Positions 23,896-33,934 are shown, counted from the first letter of the stretch. The stretch: DNA of 59,856 nt from an uncultured Prevotella sp. (GCA_934256705.1 CAKQPF010000016.1:1-59856); one strand, 5' to 3'. A program made the numbers and translations. Notes: a model not told the origin generated them from the sequence alone.

Positions 23896-24031
23896 GGCGA
23901 CGGTAATAAAATAATCCGGTTCGATTAGAGGGAAGAAACGTATTAGGCTCAAGTCATACGCCAGACACGTGGAGTAGGGCAGTGGATTATAGGTTGAAGA
24001 CTGGCAGCATTCAAGAAAAAGTAATACGGAT

Positions 24032-25588
24032 ATGCAGGAAAGAAGATTGCCGTTAGGCATACAGGACTTTGAGGAACTACGTAAGGGTAACTACCTTTAT
24101 GTGGATAAGACCGATATGGTGTGGGCTGTGGCTAACAACCGCAAATACAATTATCTCAGTCGCCCCCGTCGTTTCGGCAAATCACTTTTTGCTTCCACAT
24201 TGAAATGCTATTTCGAAGGCAGAAAGGAATTGTTTCATGGACTTAAGATAATGTCCATTGAGGATGAATGGATTACGCGTCCTGTCATATATTTAAGTAT
24301 GAGTCTGGGAGGTTCCGATGCCAAATCGTTGAAAGAATATCTCAACGAACGCTTGAGTTATTACGAGTCTGTCTATGGAAATGTACAATCAGAGCAATCC
24401 CTGGGCAATCGATTTAATGGTGTGATTCGTCGTGCATACGAGAAGTCTGGTGTACAGATAGCAGTAATAGTGGACGAGTATGACGTGCCCTTGCAGCATA
24501 CGTATGACACCGATCAGCATGAGGAATGCCGGACCATTTATCGCGATTTCTTTACTGGGCTGAAAGATTTTGGCTATTGTATAAAATGTGTATTCATAAC
24601 AGGCATTACGAAGTTTACGCAGATAAGTCTGTTCAGTACATTGAATACTATTGCCAATATTAGTTTTGACGACTCGTTGGCAGCTGTTTGCGGTATCACA
24701 CACAGCGAATTGACAGATAATTTTCAGAATGAGATAAAGAGATTGGCTGACAAATGCAATATGAGTGAAGAGGCGACAATCAGCGAGATGCAATCATTGT
24801 ACGACGGTTATCATTTTTCCCAAAACATGCAGAATGTGTATAATCCCTATAGCGTGTTGTCGGCATTTTCTCGTGGACGTCTGAATTCTTATTGGATAGC
24901 ATCCGGTTCTAATGAGATGTTGTTCAAGATGTTGGAGAAATTTGCCAAGGATATTCCCACCCTCGACGGATGTCTTATAGATGCCGACTATCTGGAAGAG
25001 AGTGATGTGAATATGATAGACCCGAAACTGTTCCTCTATCAGGCTGGTTATCTGACAATCAAATCTGTCGATGGAAATACATATGTATTGGGTTACCCTA
25101 ATCGTGAGGTGAAGAAGGCTGTAAGCGAATTGGTACTTCCGATGCTCCTTTCCAAGAGCATTCCAGATGTGAGCAATGAGATATTGCAAATGCGCACTGC
25201 ATTGAATGTGGAGGATGTTGACAGGGCGATGCTTAATCTGAAACAACTTATAGCCAATACTCCCTATAGCACTCAGAAAAGAGAGAATTTCGTTTTGGAG
25301 GAACATTTCAGGTTTATCCTGAAGAATATCTTTTATCTTTGTGGCTATGATATAAGCGAAGAGAAGCAAGTGGCAGCAGGAAGAATTGACCTTGTAGCCA
25401 AGTCGGATACCATAATCTATATTATGGAGCTCAAAATGAACGATGAAGGTGGCGTAATGTCTGCCGCACGTCAATTTGCCACACGTCATTACGCCGACTC
25501 GTATGCTGCTTCCGATAAGAAAGTAATCTGCCTGGCTCTTGAATTCGGGAGAGAGAGCAGAGGACTGGAACGATGGGCAGTCATATGA
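24032..25588 (+). CDS. AAA-ATPase-like protein with PD-(D/E)XK nuclease domain
   Basis: 518 aa, AAA-ATPase_like plus DUF1703 architecture. The N-terminus has LPLGIQDFEELRKGNYLYVD and a modified Walker A, RPRRFGKSLFASTL (about residues 45-58); Walker B is VQIAVIVDEYDVPL (about 139-152). The C-terminal domain carries the nuclease core GRIDLVAKSDTIIYIMELKM, with the Asp and ExK residues. The family is greatly expanded in Bacteroidetes and its role is unknown. It interrupts a wza-wzz operon, is more AT-rich than wza, and is bounded by duplicated wza tails, all pointing to insertion as a mobile or selfish unit. Confidence 0.85.
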   Translation: MQERRLPLGIQDFEELRKGNYLYVDKTDMVWAVANNRKYNYLSRPRRFGKSLFASTLKCYFEGRKELFHGLKIMSIEDEWITRPVIYLSMSLGGSDAKSLKEYLNERLSYYESVYGNVQSEQSLGNRFNGVIRRAYEKSGVQIAVIVDEYDVPLQHTYDTDQHEECRTIYRDFFTGLKDFGYCIKCVFITGITKFTQISLFSTLNTIANISFDDSLAAVCGITHSELTDNFQNEIKRLADKCNMSEEATISEMQSLYDGYHFSQNMQNVYNPYSVLSAFSRGRLNSYWIASGSNEMLFKMLEKFAKDIPTLDGCLIDADYLEESDVNMIDPKLFLYQAGYLTIKSVDGNTYVLGYPNREVKKAVSELVLPMLLSKSIPDVSNEILQMRTALNVEDVDRAMLNLKQLIANTPYSTQKRENFVLEEHFRFILKNIFYLCGYDISEEKQVAAGRIDLVAKSDTIIYIMELKMNDEGGVMSAARQFATRHYADSYAASDKKVICLALEFGRESRGLERWAVI

Positions 25589-25610
25589 TAAAGAAAATGT
25601 AAACAAACAT

Positions 25611-25709
25611 AAGGCTGATGCAAGCAAGCTCTCACAGTGGCTTGCCATCGGAATTTCTACAGTTTCCATCGCTATGATGATTGCTGCAATTGCTAATTTA
25701 GTAACGTAA
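25611..25709 (+). pseudogene. Detached second wza 3' end (copy B)
   Basis: This open 33-codon stretch (KADASKLSQWLAIGISTVSI then a stop) repeats the last 32 residues of the Wza-like protein with only a few changes but has no start codon. It stops 13 bp before the wzz gene, the natural place for a wza stop. It is therefore the stranded end of the wza gene that once led directly into wzz, or the tail of another allele brought in by recombination. Confidence 0.8.
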
Positions 25710-25722
25710 AGAATTTACAGAA

Positions 25723-26784
25723 ATGAGTGAACAAAACAATAATAAAGATGTTATAAATCTTGGAACTATATTCAAGACATTGTGGATGAAGAAGAAAGTG
25801 TTCTTCATCATGTGGTCAATCGTCTTCGCCCTCTCTTGCCTCTGGATTTTCCCTCAGCCAAGATATTATAATTGTCAGGTGACTCTTGCACCTGAAAGTA
25901 CAGACGGACAGGTGGCAAGCAGCTTGTCTTCTTTGGCATCCTCTTTCGGTTTCAATCTTGGAGGATCTCAGGATGCAATATATCCAGAATTGTATCCTGA
26001 CTTGATGTCATCCACAGATTTTATTGTGAAACTGTTTCGTATAAAGATAAAGACTTCTGATGATAGTATTCATACGGACTACTATACATATCTCACAAAA
26101 TATCAGAAGAAGAACTGGCTTCTGGCGCCTTTCAATTCTCTGAAAAGAAGTATCGCGAAAATGTTTTCTTCAGAACAAGCAGCAAGAAGAACTCCTGCCG
26201 AAATAGACCCCTTTACCCTTTCCGAAAAAGAGACGGAGATGGTGGATAATGTAAGAAACAAAGTAATCTGCAAGGTCGATAAACTTACAAGTGTAATCTC
26301 TATTTCAGTCCGTGACCAGGATCCTTTGGTATGTGCCATTCTTGCAGATTCAGTACGCTTGCATCTCCAGGAATTCATCACTAACTACCGCACGCATAAG
26401 ATTCGTCTGGATGTCAAGCATTATCAGGAACTTAGAGATAGCGCCAATCTGGAATATCGCTCTGCCGTAAACGAGTATGCTGCATTCTGTGATGCCAACA
26501 ATGACATCATACTTCAGAGCCAGCAGTCGAAGCGCGATGAGTTGGAAAATGAAATGCAGATGAAGTATAATACATACCAAGCAATGAGTACCCAGCTTGA
26601 GGCTATGAAGGCAAAGCTTCAAGAACGCACGCCAGCTTTTACCATCCTGACAAATGCGACAGTCCCTGTACTACCTGCAGGACCGAAACGAATGCTGTTT
26701 GTTCTTGCGATGCTTGTGTTGGGAACAGTGGTCACGAGTACTTATATCTTAAGGTCTGACTTGCGAAAAGTCATTAAGTTTTAA
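25723..26784 (+). CDS. Wzz-type polysaccharide chain-length determinant
   Basis: 353 aa. There are two membrane helices, at about residues 26-44 (FFIMWSIVFALSCLWIF) and near the C-terminus (MLFVLAMLVLGTVVTS), with a periplasmic domain rich in coiled coil between (QQSKRDELENEMQMKYNTYQ). A Pro-rich approach to the second helix (PVLPAGPKRM) is typical of the Wzz/PCP family. No cytoplasmic kinase domain is fused, so it sets chain length rather than acting as a full Wzc. It follows wza copy B by 13 bp. Confidence 0.85.
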   Translation: MSEQNNNKDVINLGTIFKTLWMKKKVFFIMWSIVFALSCLWIFPQPRYYNCQVTLAPESTDGQVASSLSSLASSFGFNLGGSQDAIYPELYPDLMSSTDFIVKLFRIKIKTSDDSIHTDYYTYLTKYQKKNWLLAPFNSLKRSIAKMFSSEQAARRTPAEIDPFTLSEKETEMVDNVRNKVICKVDKLTSVISISVRDQDPLVCAILADSVRLHLQEFITNYRTHKIRLDVKHYQELRDSANLEYRSAVNEYAAFCDANNDIILQSQQSKRDELENEMQMKYNTYQAMSTQLEAMKAKLQERTPAFTILTNATVPVLPAGPKRMLFVLAMLVLGTVVTSTYILRSDLRKVIKF

Positions 26785-26818
26785 GAACTTCAGAAAATGC
26801 TATGAGTGAATTACAGAG

Positions 26819-28045
26819 ATGATAAAACAAACAATAAATGAAATAAAAGGGTGTTTTTTTTCCAAAGAATCACCGCTTACTCTTTTTGTCTGTATTCTAT
26901 GGGGAATGATGCTTGTGGAATATAGTCGTGGAATTATCACTAAATTTCCGATTATAGGCGATTATGTGGATGTAGTAATGGTTTTGATTGTTGTTGTTCC
27001 ATTGTTGTTCTCCATACCTCTTTTCCAGAAGAAATTCACTCTGTATGATTTGCTTTTTTATTTTTCTTTGGTTTTTGTCTATTTAATAAATTACATAGAA
27101 TATCCAGAGAATCAGGATTCACTTGAGGAATATGCTTTCATCTGCATATGCCAGGTTTTTCCATATTATTTTATCGGAAGGATACTTGACATTGAAAAGT
27201 TCTACAGGCTTTTCGTGATAATAGCAGTGCTTACAGTCTGTTTCTATGCATTCTATTTCATGTTTTATGTGCAGTCCGTGAAGAGCGCTGCAGATGCAGC
27301 TGCTGTCCTTTCAGAGGACAATATGTATGCGGCTTACCAGTTATTGCCTCATGTGGCGGTGATTTGGTGGGCAACGCTTAGGAAATTCAATGTCATACTG
27401 TGTCTTTTCGGTTTGCTTGGTATTGTCTCCTTGATATCATGTGGATCACGAGGACCTGTAGCATGTCTCCTGATTTATATTGTGTCCTATTTCTTTCTAA
27501 TGGCTAAGTTCAGGTATTCCAAATACACAAAGGCTGCAATACTTGCCATCTGCTTCTTTTGTGCTACTTTTGCAGTGGAGACAGCTTTGGTATTCAAGGC
27601 ATTCTTTTCAGAATTAGGTTTAAGTACAAGAATAGTTGACAGATTTCTCACTGGTGGTTTAGGACATGATACAGGTCGTTCCGATCTGCGACGAGTATTG
27701 TATAATCTTCTTGACCAATCGGATAATTTCTTCGGCTACGGCTTCTTTGGCTCTCAAAGATATGGTATAATCTATGCTCATAACATAATATGTGATGTAA
27801 TCTTTACATTTGGATACATAATAGGTGTAGTCATTCTCATGGCAATAATATTACTGACCGGTTATGCTTTCATAAAATCCAGGGGTACATTTAGACAGCA
27901 ATTCCTGTTCATGTTGATATGTATTGAAATGGTAAAGATGTGTCTTAGTGCAACATTTCTTACAGAGCCTTTATTTTATCTCCTTATAGGATACTGTGTA
28001 ACGATATGTGTGACTCCATACGATAAACTCTCAAAGAGGGAGTGA
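26819..28045 (+). CDS. O-antigen/capsule polymerase-like membrane protein (Wzy-type)
   Basis: 408 aa with about ten to twelve hydrophobic helices and one larger extracytoplasmic loop (about residues 255-315), as in Wzy/WaaL proteins. The motif GSRGPVACLLIYIVSYFF followed by the loop and YGFFGSQRYGIIYAHNIICD resembles the O-antigen ligase/polymerase fold. It is placed between wzz and wzx, which supports a polymerase role in linking repeat units in the periplasm. The sequence family is poorly conserved, so this rests on topology and context. Confidence 0.7.
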   Translation: MIKQTINEIKGCFFSKESPLTLFVCILWGMMLVEYSRGIITKFPIIGDYVDVVMVLIVVVPLLFSIPLFQKKFTLYDLLFYFSLVFVYLINYIEYPENQDSLEEYAFICICQVFPYYFIGRILDIEKFYRLFVIIAVLTVCFYAFYFMFYVQSVKSAADAAAVLSEDNMYAAYQLLPHVAVIWWATLRKFNVILCLFGLLGIVSLISCGSRGPVACLLIYIVSYFFLMAKFRYSKYTKAAILAICFFCATFAVETALVFKAFFSELGLSTRIVDRFLTGGLGHDTGRSDLRRVLYNLLDQSDNFFGYGFFGSQRYGIIYAHNIICDVIFTFGYIIGVVILMAIILLTGYAFIKSRGTFRQQFLFMLICIEMVKMCLSATFLTEPLFYLLIGYCVTICVTPYDKLSKRE

Positions 28046-28085
28046 GTATGTGTGTATGTTGATTTAAAAAGAGTACTGCCAGATA

Positions 28086-29594
28086 ATGAAAGAGAATACG
28101 AATCAGTCAATAGTTTTCAATTCGTTAATTCTATATGTTCGCCTTGCAATTGTTTCTGTTTGTGGATTGTTATATACCCGATACAGTCTTCAAGCACTTG
28201 GAGTCGTGCATTATGGATTGTTTTCTGTCGTAGGAGGCATCATTTCGTTTATAGCAATTCTAAATACGATAATGATAGCTACATCAAATCGATTCATTTC
28301 TGTAGCAATAGGTAGGAATGATATGAATGAAGCAAACAAGGTTTTCAATGTCAACCTGATCATTCATATCATGATTGCACTCTTTACCATTGTATTCTCA
28401 ATGCCTTTAGGGCATTATTATATCGGAAATTACATAAACTATCAAGGTGATGTGAACGACGTCTTCATGGTTTTCGACATCACATTGATTGCTTCTGCAT
28501 TTTCATTTATAGGAGTACCATATAATGGTCTCCTGATAGCTCGGGAGCGTTTCTACGTATTTTGTTTGACGGACATCCTGTCGAGCGTCTTCAAGCTGAT
28601 AGGTACTTATCTGCTTATTTATCATTTTGAGGAAAAACTGCTTGTGTATGCTCTTATAACCGCAATAATGACTGCTTACCCGACAGTGGTTTATTTATTG
28701 TATTGTCATAGGCAATTCCCGGAAATAACGCGCTTCTCCATTGTCAAAGAAAAGGAAAAATACAAGGAGGTGTTCAGGTTCGCATCAGGAATAGCAGTTG
28801 GTGCAATTTCATTTCTTGCCAAGAACCAAGGTACAGCCCTTATTATCAACGCTTTTTTTTCTACTGTAATGAATTCCGCTTTGGCTATTGCAAATTCTGT
28901 GAATACAATAGTCCAACTTTTTGCCAACAACATTCAGAAATCCATTTCTCCCCAGATTGTCAAGAGTTATGCAGCTGATAATATAGAGCGAAGTACTTAT
29001 CTGGTGTGCTTTTCGTCAAAGGTAACGTATATGGTCATGTTCGGTATATCCATTCCTTTCTTTCTTATACCAGAGACTTTGTTCTCATTATGGTTGAAAG
29101 AGATACCTGATTATGCAATTACCTTGACTAGGCTGATGATTATTGATGTGCTGATATTGTCTATAAATGCAGGCATTTCGGAAATGGTATGGGCGACAGG
29201 TAGAATCTTGACATATCAGATACTTACCAATATCATATCTTTAAGTTCTGTAATAGTTGGTTTTCTGATACTGAGGTCTGATTATCCTGTAGAATCACTC
29301 TTCTATTGTTATATAGCTTTTTCCTTTTTGCTATTTGTTGTTAGGCCATATATCCTTGTCCGCACGATACATTTTAATGTCAGGCAGTTATATCTGCAAT
29401 CTTATTTGCCAGCCATATTGTTGACATTGTTGTTTTTGCCGATATGTCTATTCAACGGATATTTAACCCCATGGATTTACATTTCTGTAGCAATGGGTTA
29501 TTATGTGATATTAGCATTTTACGTCGTTTTAAGAAGAAATGAACGGAAATATATTATTGATCTTGTAAAAAGCAAGGTCAGTAGTTTCTGCTAA
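28086..29594 (+). CDS. Wzx-type oligosaccharide flippase
   Basis: 502 aa, polytopic with about twelve to fourteen helices, MATE/MOP superfamily polysaccharide transporter. The N-terminus RLAIVSVCGLLYTRYSLQAL and the Φ-GLFSVVGGIISF segment are characteristic of polysaccharide biosynthesis flippases. It would move lipid-linked repeat units across the inner membrane to the polymerase. It starts 40 bp after the polymerase gene in the same direction. Confidence 0.85.
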   Translation: MKENTNQSIVFNSLILYVRLAIVSVCGLLYTRYSLQALGVVHYGLFSVVGGIISFIAILNTIMIATSNRFISVAIGRNDMNEANKVFNVNLIIHIMIALFTIVFSMPLGHYYIGNYINYQGDVNDVFMVFDITLIASAFSFIGVPYNGLLIARERFYVFCLTDILSSVFKLIGTYLLIYHFEEKLLVYALITAIMTAYPTVVYLLYCHRQFPEITRFSIVKEKEKYKEVFRFASGIAVGAISFLAKNQGTALIINAFFSTVMNSALAIANSVNTIVQLFANNIQKSISPQIVKSYAADNIERSTYLVCFSSKVTYMVMFGISIPFFLIPETLFSLWLKEIPDYAITLTRLMIIDVLILSINAGISEMVWATGRILTYQILTNIISLSSVIVGFLILRSDYPVESLFYCYIAFSFLLFVVRPYILVRTIHFNVRQLYLQSYLPAILLTLLFLPICLFNGYLTPWIYISVAMGYYVILAFYVVLRRNERKYIIDLVKSKVSSFC

Positions 29595-29727
29595 GTCAGA
29601 ATTGAACTTTAGTAATATGTTGGTTAGAGCCTTGCAGTAAAATTCAAGAAGCTATTATGTGCATAAGTCTTGCTGCAAGGCACTTTGTTATTGAAGCATT
29701 CATCCATAAGATGTAGAGGTCGAGTTT

Positions 29728-30396
29728 TTAAAGGTTTGTGAGAGCCTCTTTGAGCTTGCGGATATCATTGAATGCTTTCCAATTCTCTTTAATCCATAAT
29801 TCATCCATGTCCCACCATTTTATCTTCATCAACCACTCTATATCCTTTGAATCATAACGGTATTTCATCACTCTTGCAGGTACCCCACCCACAATGGCGT
29901 ATGGTTCAACGTCTTTTGTTACGACAGCTCCAGCAAGAACAACAGCTCCATCACCTATTCTTATTCCGGAAATAAGGGTTACGTTAGAGTTTATCCAGCA
30001 ATCGTTCCCTATTATGACTGCACTTTTATTGGCTTCGTCAGCCATTACACATTCTTTGAAGCATGACTTTGTCGCAAATCCATTGCCTACTGCTGTTTTT
30101 GGCGAAATGAAGACTGGTGATGTTGAAACGTATGGGTAGGTCGTAGGATGTCTATGCATTATTGATTTGACGTTGCTTCCGATTGATGTGTAGCGACCTA
30201 TAGAAGCATACAAATCACAGTCGGAAGAGATATAACTGTATTTCCCCATTCTTCCTGTGAACTTGGAATTGTCTCCGATTCTATTATGTCCCTCAAAAGA
30301 AGCTTGGCGGCCAATCATGGATGAGCAAGGGAAAGATACGCTTTTGCCTAATTTTATTTTATTGAATATGTATCGTGCAAAAAGGCTTGGTTTCAT
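29728..30396 (-). CDS. CatB-related hexapeptide O-acetyltransferase
   Basis: 222 aa, left-handed beta-helix family: imperfect hexapeptides (IGDNSKF, VIIGNDCWINSNVTLISGIRIGDGAVVLAGAVVTKDV) and the xenobiotic-acetyltransferase-like loop SIMHRHPTTYPY with the likely catalytic His. AIVGGVPARVMKYR is a common C-terminal signature. It probably O- or N-acetylates a sugar of the polysaccharide; it could serve the amino sugar made by the downstream ketoisomerase/aminotransferase pair. It is 1 bp from the glycosyltransferase upstream and shares its promoter. Confidence 0.85.
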   Translation of the reverse strand: MKPSLFARYIFNKIKLGKSVSFPCSSMIGRQASFEGHNRIGDNSKFTGRMGKYSYISSDCDLYASIGRYTSIGSNVKSIMHRHPTTYPYVSTSPVFISPKTAVGNGFATKSCFKECVMADEANKSAVIIGNDCWINSNVTLISGIRIGDGAVVLAGAVVTKDVEPYAIVGGVPARVMKYRYDSKDIEWLMKIKWWDMDELWIKENWKAFNDIRKLKEALTNL

Positions 30397-30397
30397 T

Positions 30398-31561
30398 TTA
30401 TTTGATGTTAAATTTGTCTTTTACTACATTTATAAAATCTTTTATGACATTTATATATCCATATTCTCTTATGAAGAGAAATACGTTCAGGATATAGAAA
30501 GAGGAAAGAAATACGATTCTATTATTATTTTCAGGGCGTTTTGCTGGAATCGTGGTATCATATAGATATATGCCATGTCCTTCGCAACCGTTAATTATAT
30601 TCTCTTCTATTGGTCTAAATCCGAAATCAAATTCCTTTATTACTTTGTATGGCAACTGTTTTCTTGTGAGCCAATAACGCTTTCCTTGCGATGTCTCAGA
30701 CGAATTGCTAAGGTCTAAGCAACATTCCTCTTCTGTAAAACCAAGAATCTTATATAAAGCTTTATTTTCAAAGAATCCATCATAATATACCGCATCGCTT
30801 CCGAAGTCTGGTAATGAAAGAAATTCCTTATGACCATGCAGCAGAGGAACCTGATATAAGGTCACGCGTTCGTTTATGTGTGTGCCTGTCTCGCTGAAAT
30901 TGGTTGTATATGATATATAAGGGAATACGAAATACTTGTTTTGCTCAATGCAATAGCGTGTATGATATTTAAGCCATGATTTTTCTCCCCAGCTTTGTAT
31001 GCTATGAGGGAGAAGGTCTGTTGTCGGAAAAGCCAGATGTTCATTATACCAGGTCTCAAAAGCCCTCCATTGCCTTTTCATCCAAACTTGTCCCCAAGAC
31101 ATTGCGCAGTTCATGAAATAAGCATCATGTTTGTCGTGCATAGGAGTGAAAGGTTGGCGTAGATGATAGTTCACGGCAAAGGAATAAAGACTTATTCCTG
31201 CAATCTCATCATTGTGCTCATATTTAGATATTGATTGCTTGGCAAAATTCCAGAAATCCGGAGCCACTACGATATCATCTTCTAATACAATAATTGCATC
31301 ATATTGTTCAAATAGATTTCCTTGTGAGAGAATATGGCGACGAAGACCCATGTTTTCCCTATGTTTTACAACGGTCTTCGGACCATGATGCCATTGATAT
31401 CGTTCAGCAAAAAGTTCTACAGCATCAGTGTCGCTCTTGTCAACACTGATAACCAACGGCACTTCCTCACCCTGATAGTAACCTTGTTCTAAAGATTCAA
31501 GGAGTCTTTTCAGGGAAGTGATTCTATTGAATGCGATTACTGATATTGCTATCTTGCTCAT
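30398..31561 (-). CDS. Glycosyltransferase family 2-like protein
   Basis: 387 aa. GT-A fold start (SKIAISVIAFNRITSLKRLL), nucleotide-binding region PLVISVDKSDTD and the metal-binding EDD motif in AIIVLEDDIVVAPDFW. The C-terminal part, about 200 residues with YFMNCAMSWGQVWMKRQW, resembles glycosyltransferases that act on glycans on the cytoplasmic face. It is in a two-gene operon with the acetyltransferase, opposite to the rest of the locus, so it may have been added as a cassette. Donor and acceptor are unknown. Confidence 0.8.
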   Translation of the reverse strand: MSKIAISVIAFNRITSLKRLLESLEQGYYQGEEVPLVISVDKSDTDAVELFAERYQWHHGPKTVVKHRENMGLRRHILSQGNLFEQYDAIIVLEDDIVVAPDFWNFAKQSISKYEHNDEIAGISLYSFAVNYHLRQPFTPMHDKHDAYFMNCAMSWGQVWMKRQWRAFETWYNEHLAFPTTDLLPHSIQSWGEKSWLKYHTRYCIEQNKYFVFPYISYTTNFSETGTHINERVTLYQVPLLHGHKEFLSLPDFGSDAVYYDGFFENKALYKILGFTEEECCLDLSNSSETSQGKRYWLTRKQLPYKVIKEFDFGFRPIEENIINGCEGHGIYLYDTTIPAKRPENNNRIVFLSSFYILNVFLFIREYGYINVIKDFINVVKDKFNIK

Positions 31562-31612
31562 TATTCGAAGTATACGTATTGCTTAATAATATGATGAATT
31601 GCTTAATCATGA

Positions 31613-31620
31613 CAAAGGTA
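31613..31620 (-). promoter_or_regulatory. -7 box TACCTTTG for the minus-strand cassette
   Basis: Minus-strand TACCTTTGTC about 52 bp before ATG 31561. The remainder of the 31562-31788 gap is AT-rich with nothing else recognised. Confidence 0.55.
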
Positions 31621-31788
31621 CTCAAAATAAATGAGAAATCATTTCATATTTGTTTTTTTTTGCTTTTGAATTGCTTATTTGAAATCGTTTTCAATAAAAC
31701 ACATATGAAAATAACACTCAAAAGCAATATTACATCATACATATTCGTTATATAAATACAATTTGTTAATCAATTAAACTTTTTCAAT

Positions 31789-32703
31789 TTGGAAATTGCT
31801 GTTATATTAACCTGTTTTAATAGGTGTGAAAAGACTATTGCCAGTTTGACTCATTTGTTTGAAGCGAATGATATATATAATAATGCCAACACAGGATCAG
31901 AGATTACATTAACAATATATCTTACTGATGATGGTTGCACCGATGGTACCGCCAATGCTGTACGCAACCTTTGCAATGGCAGATGTGAATTGCACATCAT
32001 TGAGGGTACTGGAAATTGTTTCTGGGCAGGAGGTATGAGACTGGCATGGTCGGAGGCATTGAAGCAGAGAAAGCGATGGGATTTTTATCTGTTGCTGAAT
32101 GATGACACCATCGTCATGACAAATGTATTTGATGAATTACTCAATGCTCATAGTTACTCACTAAATACTTTTCAAAAAGCTGGCATATATTCTGGCATCA
32201 CGTGCGCTCCCGGCAATTCAGGTCAAATAACATATAGTGGTGATGTTTATGAAACGGCAATGCGCGGTATAAGCAGAAGAGTTGCTCCTGTCGGTAAACC
32301 TCAGTTGGTAGATATTACTAATGCGAATATCTTGCTTATAGATAAAAGCGTGGTTGATTCATTAGGCATTTTCCCGGATTGTTATATTCATGGATGTGCA
32401 GATAATGATTACTGTATGATGGTAAGACGCAACGGTTTACCAGCTCTCGTCACTGCCAATGTTTGTGGAGAATGTGAAAACGACCACGAGACAAATGAAC
32501 AGGAGTGCAAAAAGCTGATTGGCATGACTTTCAAGGAACGCTATAACTATATCAATAATCCTTTGCATTCAGACAAGGACTATCTTGCTTTCGTTAAACG
32601 TAATATTCCTCGGAAATATTTTATCAGCTTGATGATGAGGCGAATACGTCTTTTCTTTCCTGCATTGTATTATTTTATAAACAAGAAAAGAGGATTGTTT
32701 TAG
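31789..32703 (+). CDS. Glycosyltransferase family 2, TTG start
   Basis: 304 aa. The product begins (M)EIAVILTCFNRCEKTIASL, the usual first residues of this family, but the codon is TTG and no ATG lies before it. GT-A motifs are clear: TIYLTDDGCTDGTANAVR and the DDD-type LLLNDDTIVM. The middle has ANILLIDKSVVDSLGIFP and a HGCADNDYC acceptor-side motif, as in rhamnosyltransferase-like GT2 enzymes. It probably adds one sugar to the lipid-linked repeat unit at the inner membrane. Donor unknown. Confidence 0.85.
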   Translation: MEIAVILTCFNRCEKTIASLTHLFEANDIYNNANTGSEITLTIYLTDDGCTDGTANAVRNLCNGRCELHIIEGTGNCFWAGGMRLAWSEALKQRKRWDFYLLLNDDTIVMTNVFDELLNAHSYSLNTFQKAGIYSGITCAPGNSGQITYSGDVYETAMRGISRRVAPVGKPQLVDITNANILLIDKSVVDSLGIFPDCYIHGCADNDYCMMVRRNGLPALVTANVCGECENDHETNEQECKKLIGMTFKERYNYINNPLHSDKDYLAFVKRNIPRKYFISLMMRRIRLFFPALYYFINKKRGLF

Positions 32704-32830
32704 TTCTGATTACCTACTTATTGGTAACATATTATATTTGAACGACTTTTTCTCCCGAACAAGTGCTTGCCGCTATGTCTTGTTTTTGGATAAAATATCA
32801 AACGTGGATTAATTATTAAGATGAATCAGT

Positions 32831-33934
32831 ATGCTGGATAAATTATGTATATTGTCAATTACGGCTTCTCATTACCGGAAGAGGATCTATGAGTTACTGG
32901 ATTCTGCTTTTGATTGTAGATTTATATTCGGTGTCGATAATACCAGTGTTAAGAGAATGGACACTTCAGTTCTTCATGATTCTATCAACAATAGAAATAG
33001 ATATGTAGGAAATACTTCTTTTTACTTTCAGGAGAATACTCTCTCACAGACCTCTTCATGGCCTGTCATCATTAACGACCTCGGTATATTTTGTCTGACA
33101 GGTTGGGCGCTGATGGCACTTGCGAGATTCCGCAAACAAAAGGTTTATTTATGGGATCATGGATGGTATGGCAGGGAAGGCTTTGTAAAGAAATGGATTA
33201 AACGTGCGTATTTCGGACTTGCAGATGGCGCTTTCATCTATGGTAACTACGCCAGAAAACTGATGCTGGATAACGGATTCAGTGGCAAGAAACTGAATGT
33301 TATACATAATTCTCTTGACTATGACACACAGTTGGCGTTGCGTAAGTCTATGGTCAGAAATCCTATATATGAGAATTATTTTCAGAATATTCATCCTGTA
33401 ATATGCTTTATAGGTCGCCTTACGAAGGTCAAGAAACTTGACCAGCTCGTGACTGCTTTGCATCTTTTGGCTCTACAAGGCAAATGCTATAACCTTGTCA
33501 TTATTGGAGATGGAGAAGAACGGGGAAAAATAGAATCTCTTGTTTCTTGCTTACATATAGAAAAGCAGGTGTGGTTTTACGGACCTTGCTATGATGAAGA
33601 TACGAATGCAAGTCTTATATATAATGCTGATCTATGTGTTAGTCCTGGAAACGTAGGACTTACAGCGATGCACGCAATGATGTTCGGTTGCCCGGTAATG
33701 ACTCATGATGATTTCCCTTGGCAGATGCCGGAATTCGAGGCCATACATTCGGGTAAGACGGGAGCATTCTTCAAGCATGATGACGTCAAATCTCTTGCAG
33801 ATTGCATTTTACATTGGTTTGGAAAATATTATGACAGAAGAGAGGATATTCGCAGAATGTGCTTCAAGGAAATTGATGACGAATGGAACCCTCACCATCA
33901 GATAGAAATAATTAAAAAAGTGATTTATGGATAA
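32831..33934 (+). CDS. Glycosyltransferase family 4 (GT-B)
   Basis: 367 aa. The C-terminal Rossmann half has the group 1 motifs: VICFIGRLTKVKKLDQLV, IIGDGEERGKIESLV, VWFYGPCYDEDTNASL and ADLCVSPGNVGLTAMHAMMFGCPVM, where the usual ExxGxxxxEA is varied. It transfers a sugar with retention. It overlaps the deacetylase gene by 8 bp, so the two are coupled. Donor unknown. Confidence 0.85.
   Translation: MLDKLCILSITASHYRKRIYELLDSAFDCRFIFGVDNTSVKRMDTSVLHDSINNRNRYVGNTSFYFQENTLSQTSSWPVIINDLGIFCLTGWALMALARFRKQKVYLWDHGWYGREGFVKKWIKRAYFGLADGAFIYGNYARKLMLDNGFSGKKLNVIHNSLDYDTQLALRKSMVRNPIYENYFQNIHPVICFIGRLTKVKKLDQLVTALHLLALQGKCYNLVIIGDGEERGKIESLVSCLHIEKQVWFYGPCYDEDTNASLIYNADLCVSPGNVGLTAMHAMMFGCPVMTHDDFPWQMPEFEAIHSGKTGAFFKHDDVKSLADCILHWFGKYYDRREDIRRMCFKEIDDEWNPHHQIEIIKKVIYG

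Noticed and set aside
24032..25588. The AAA-ATPase as a normal Wzc-type partner of the capsule locus
   Set aside because: It lacks membrane segments and the tyrosine-rich tail, has a nuclease-like C-terminus, and belongs to a different ATPase family.
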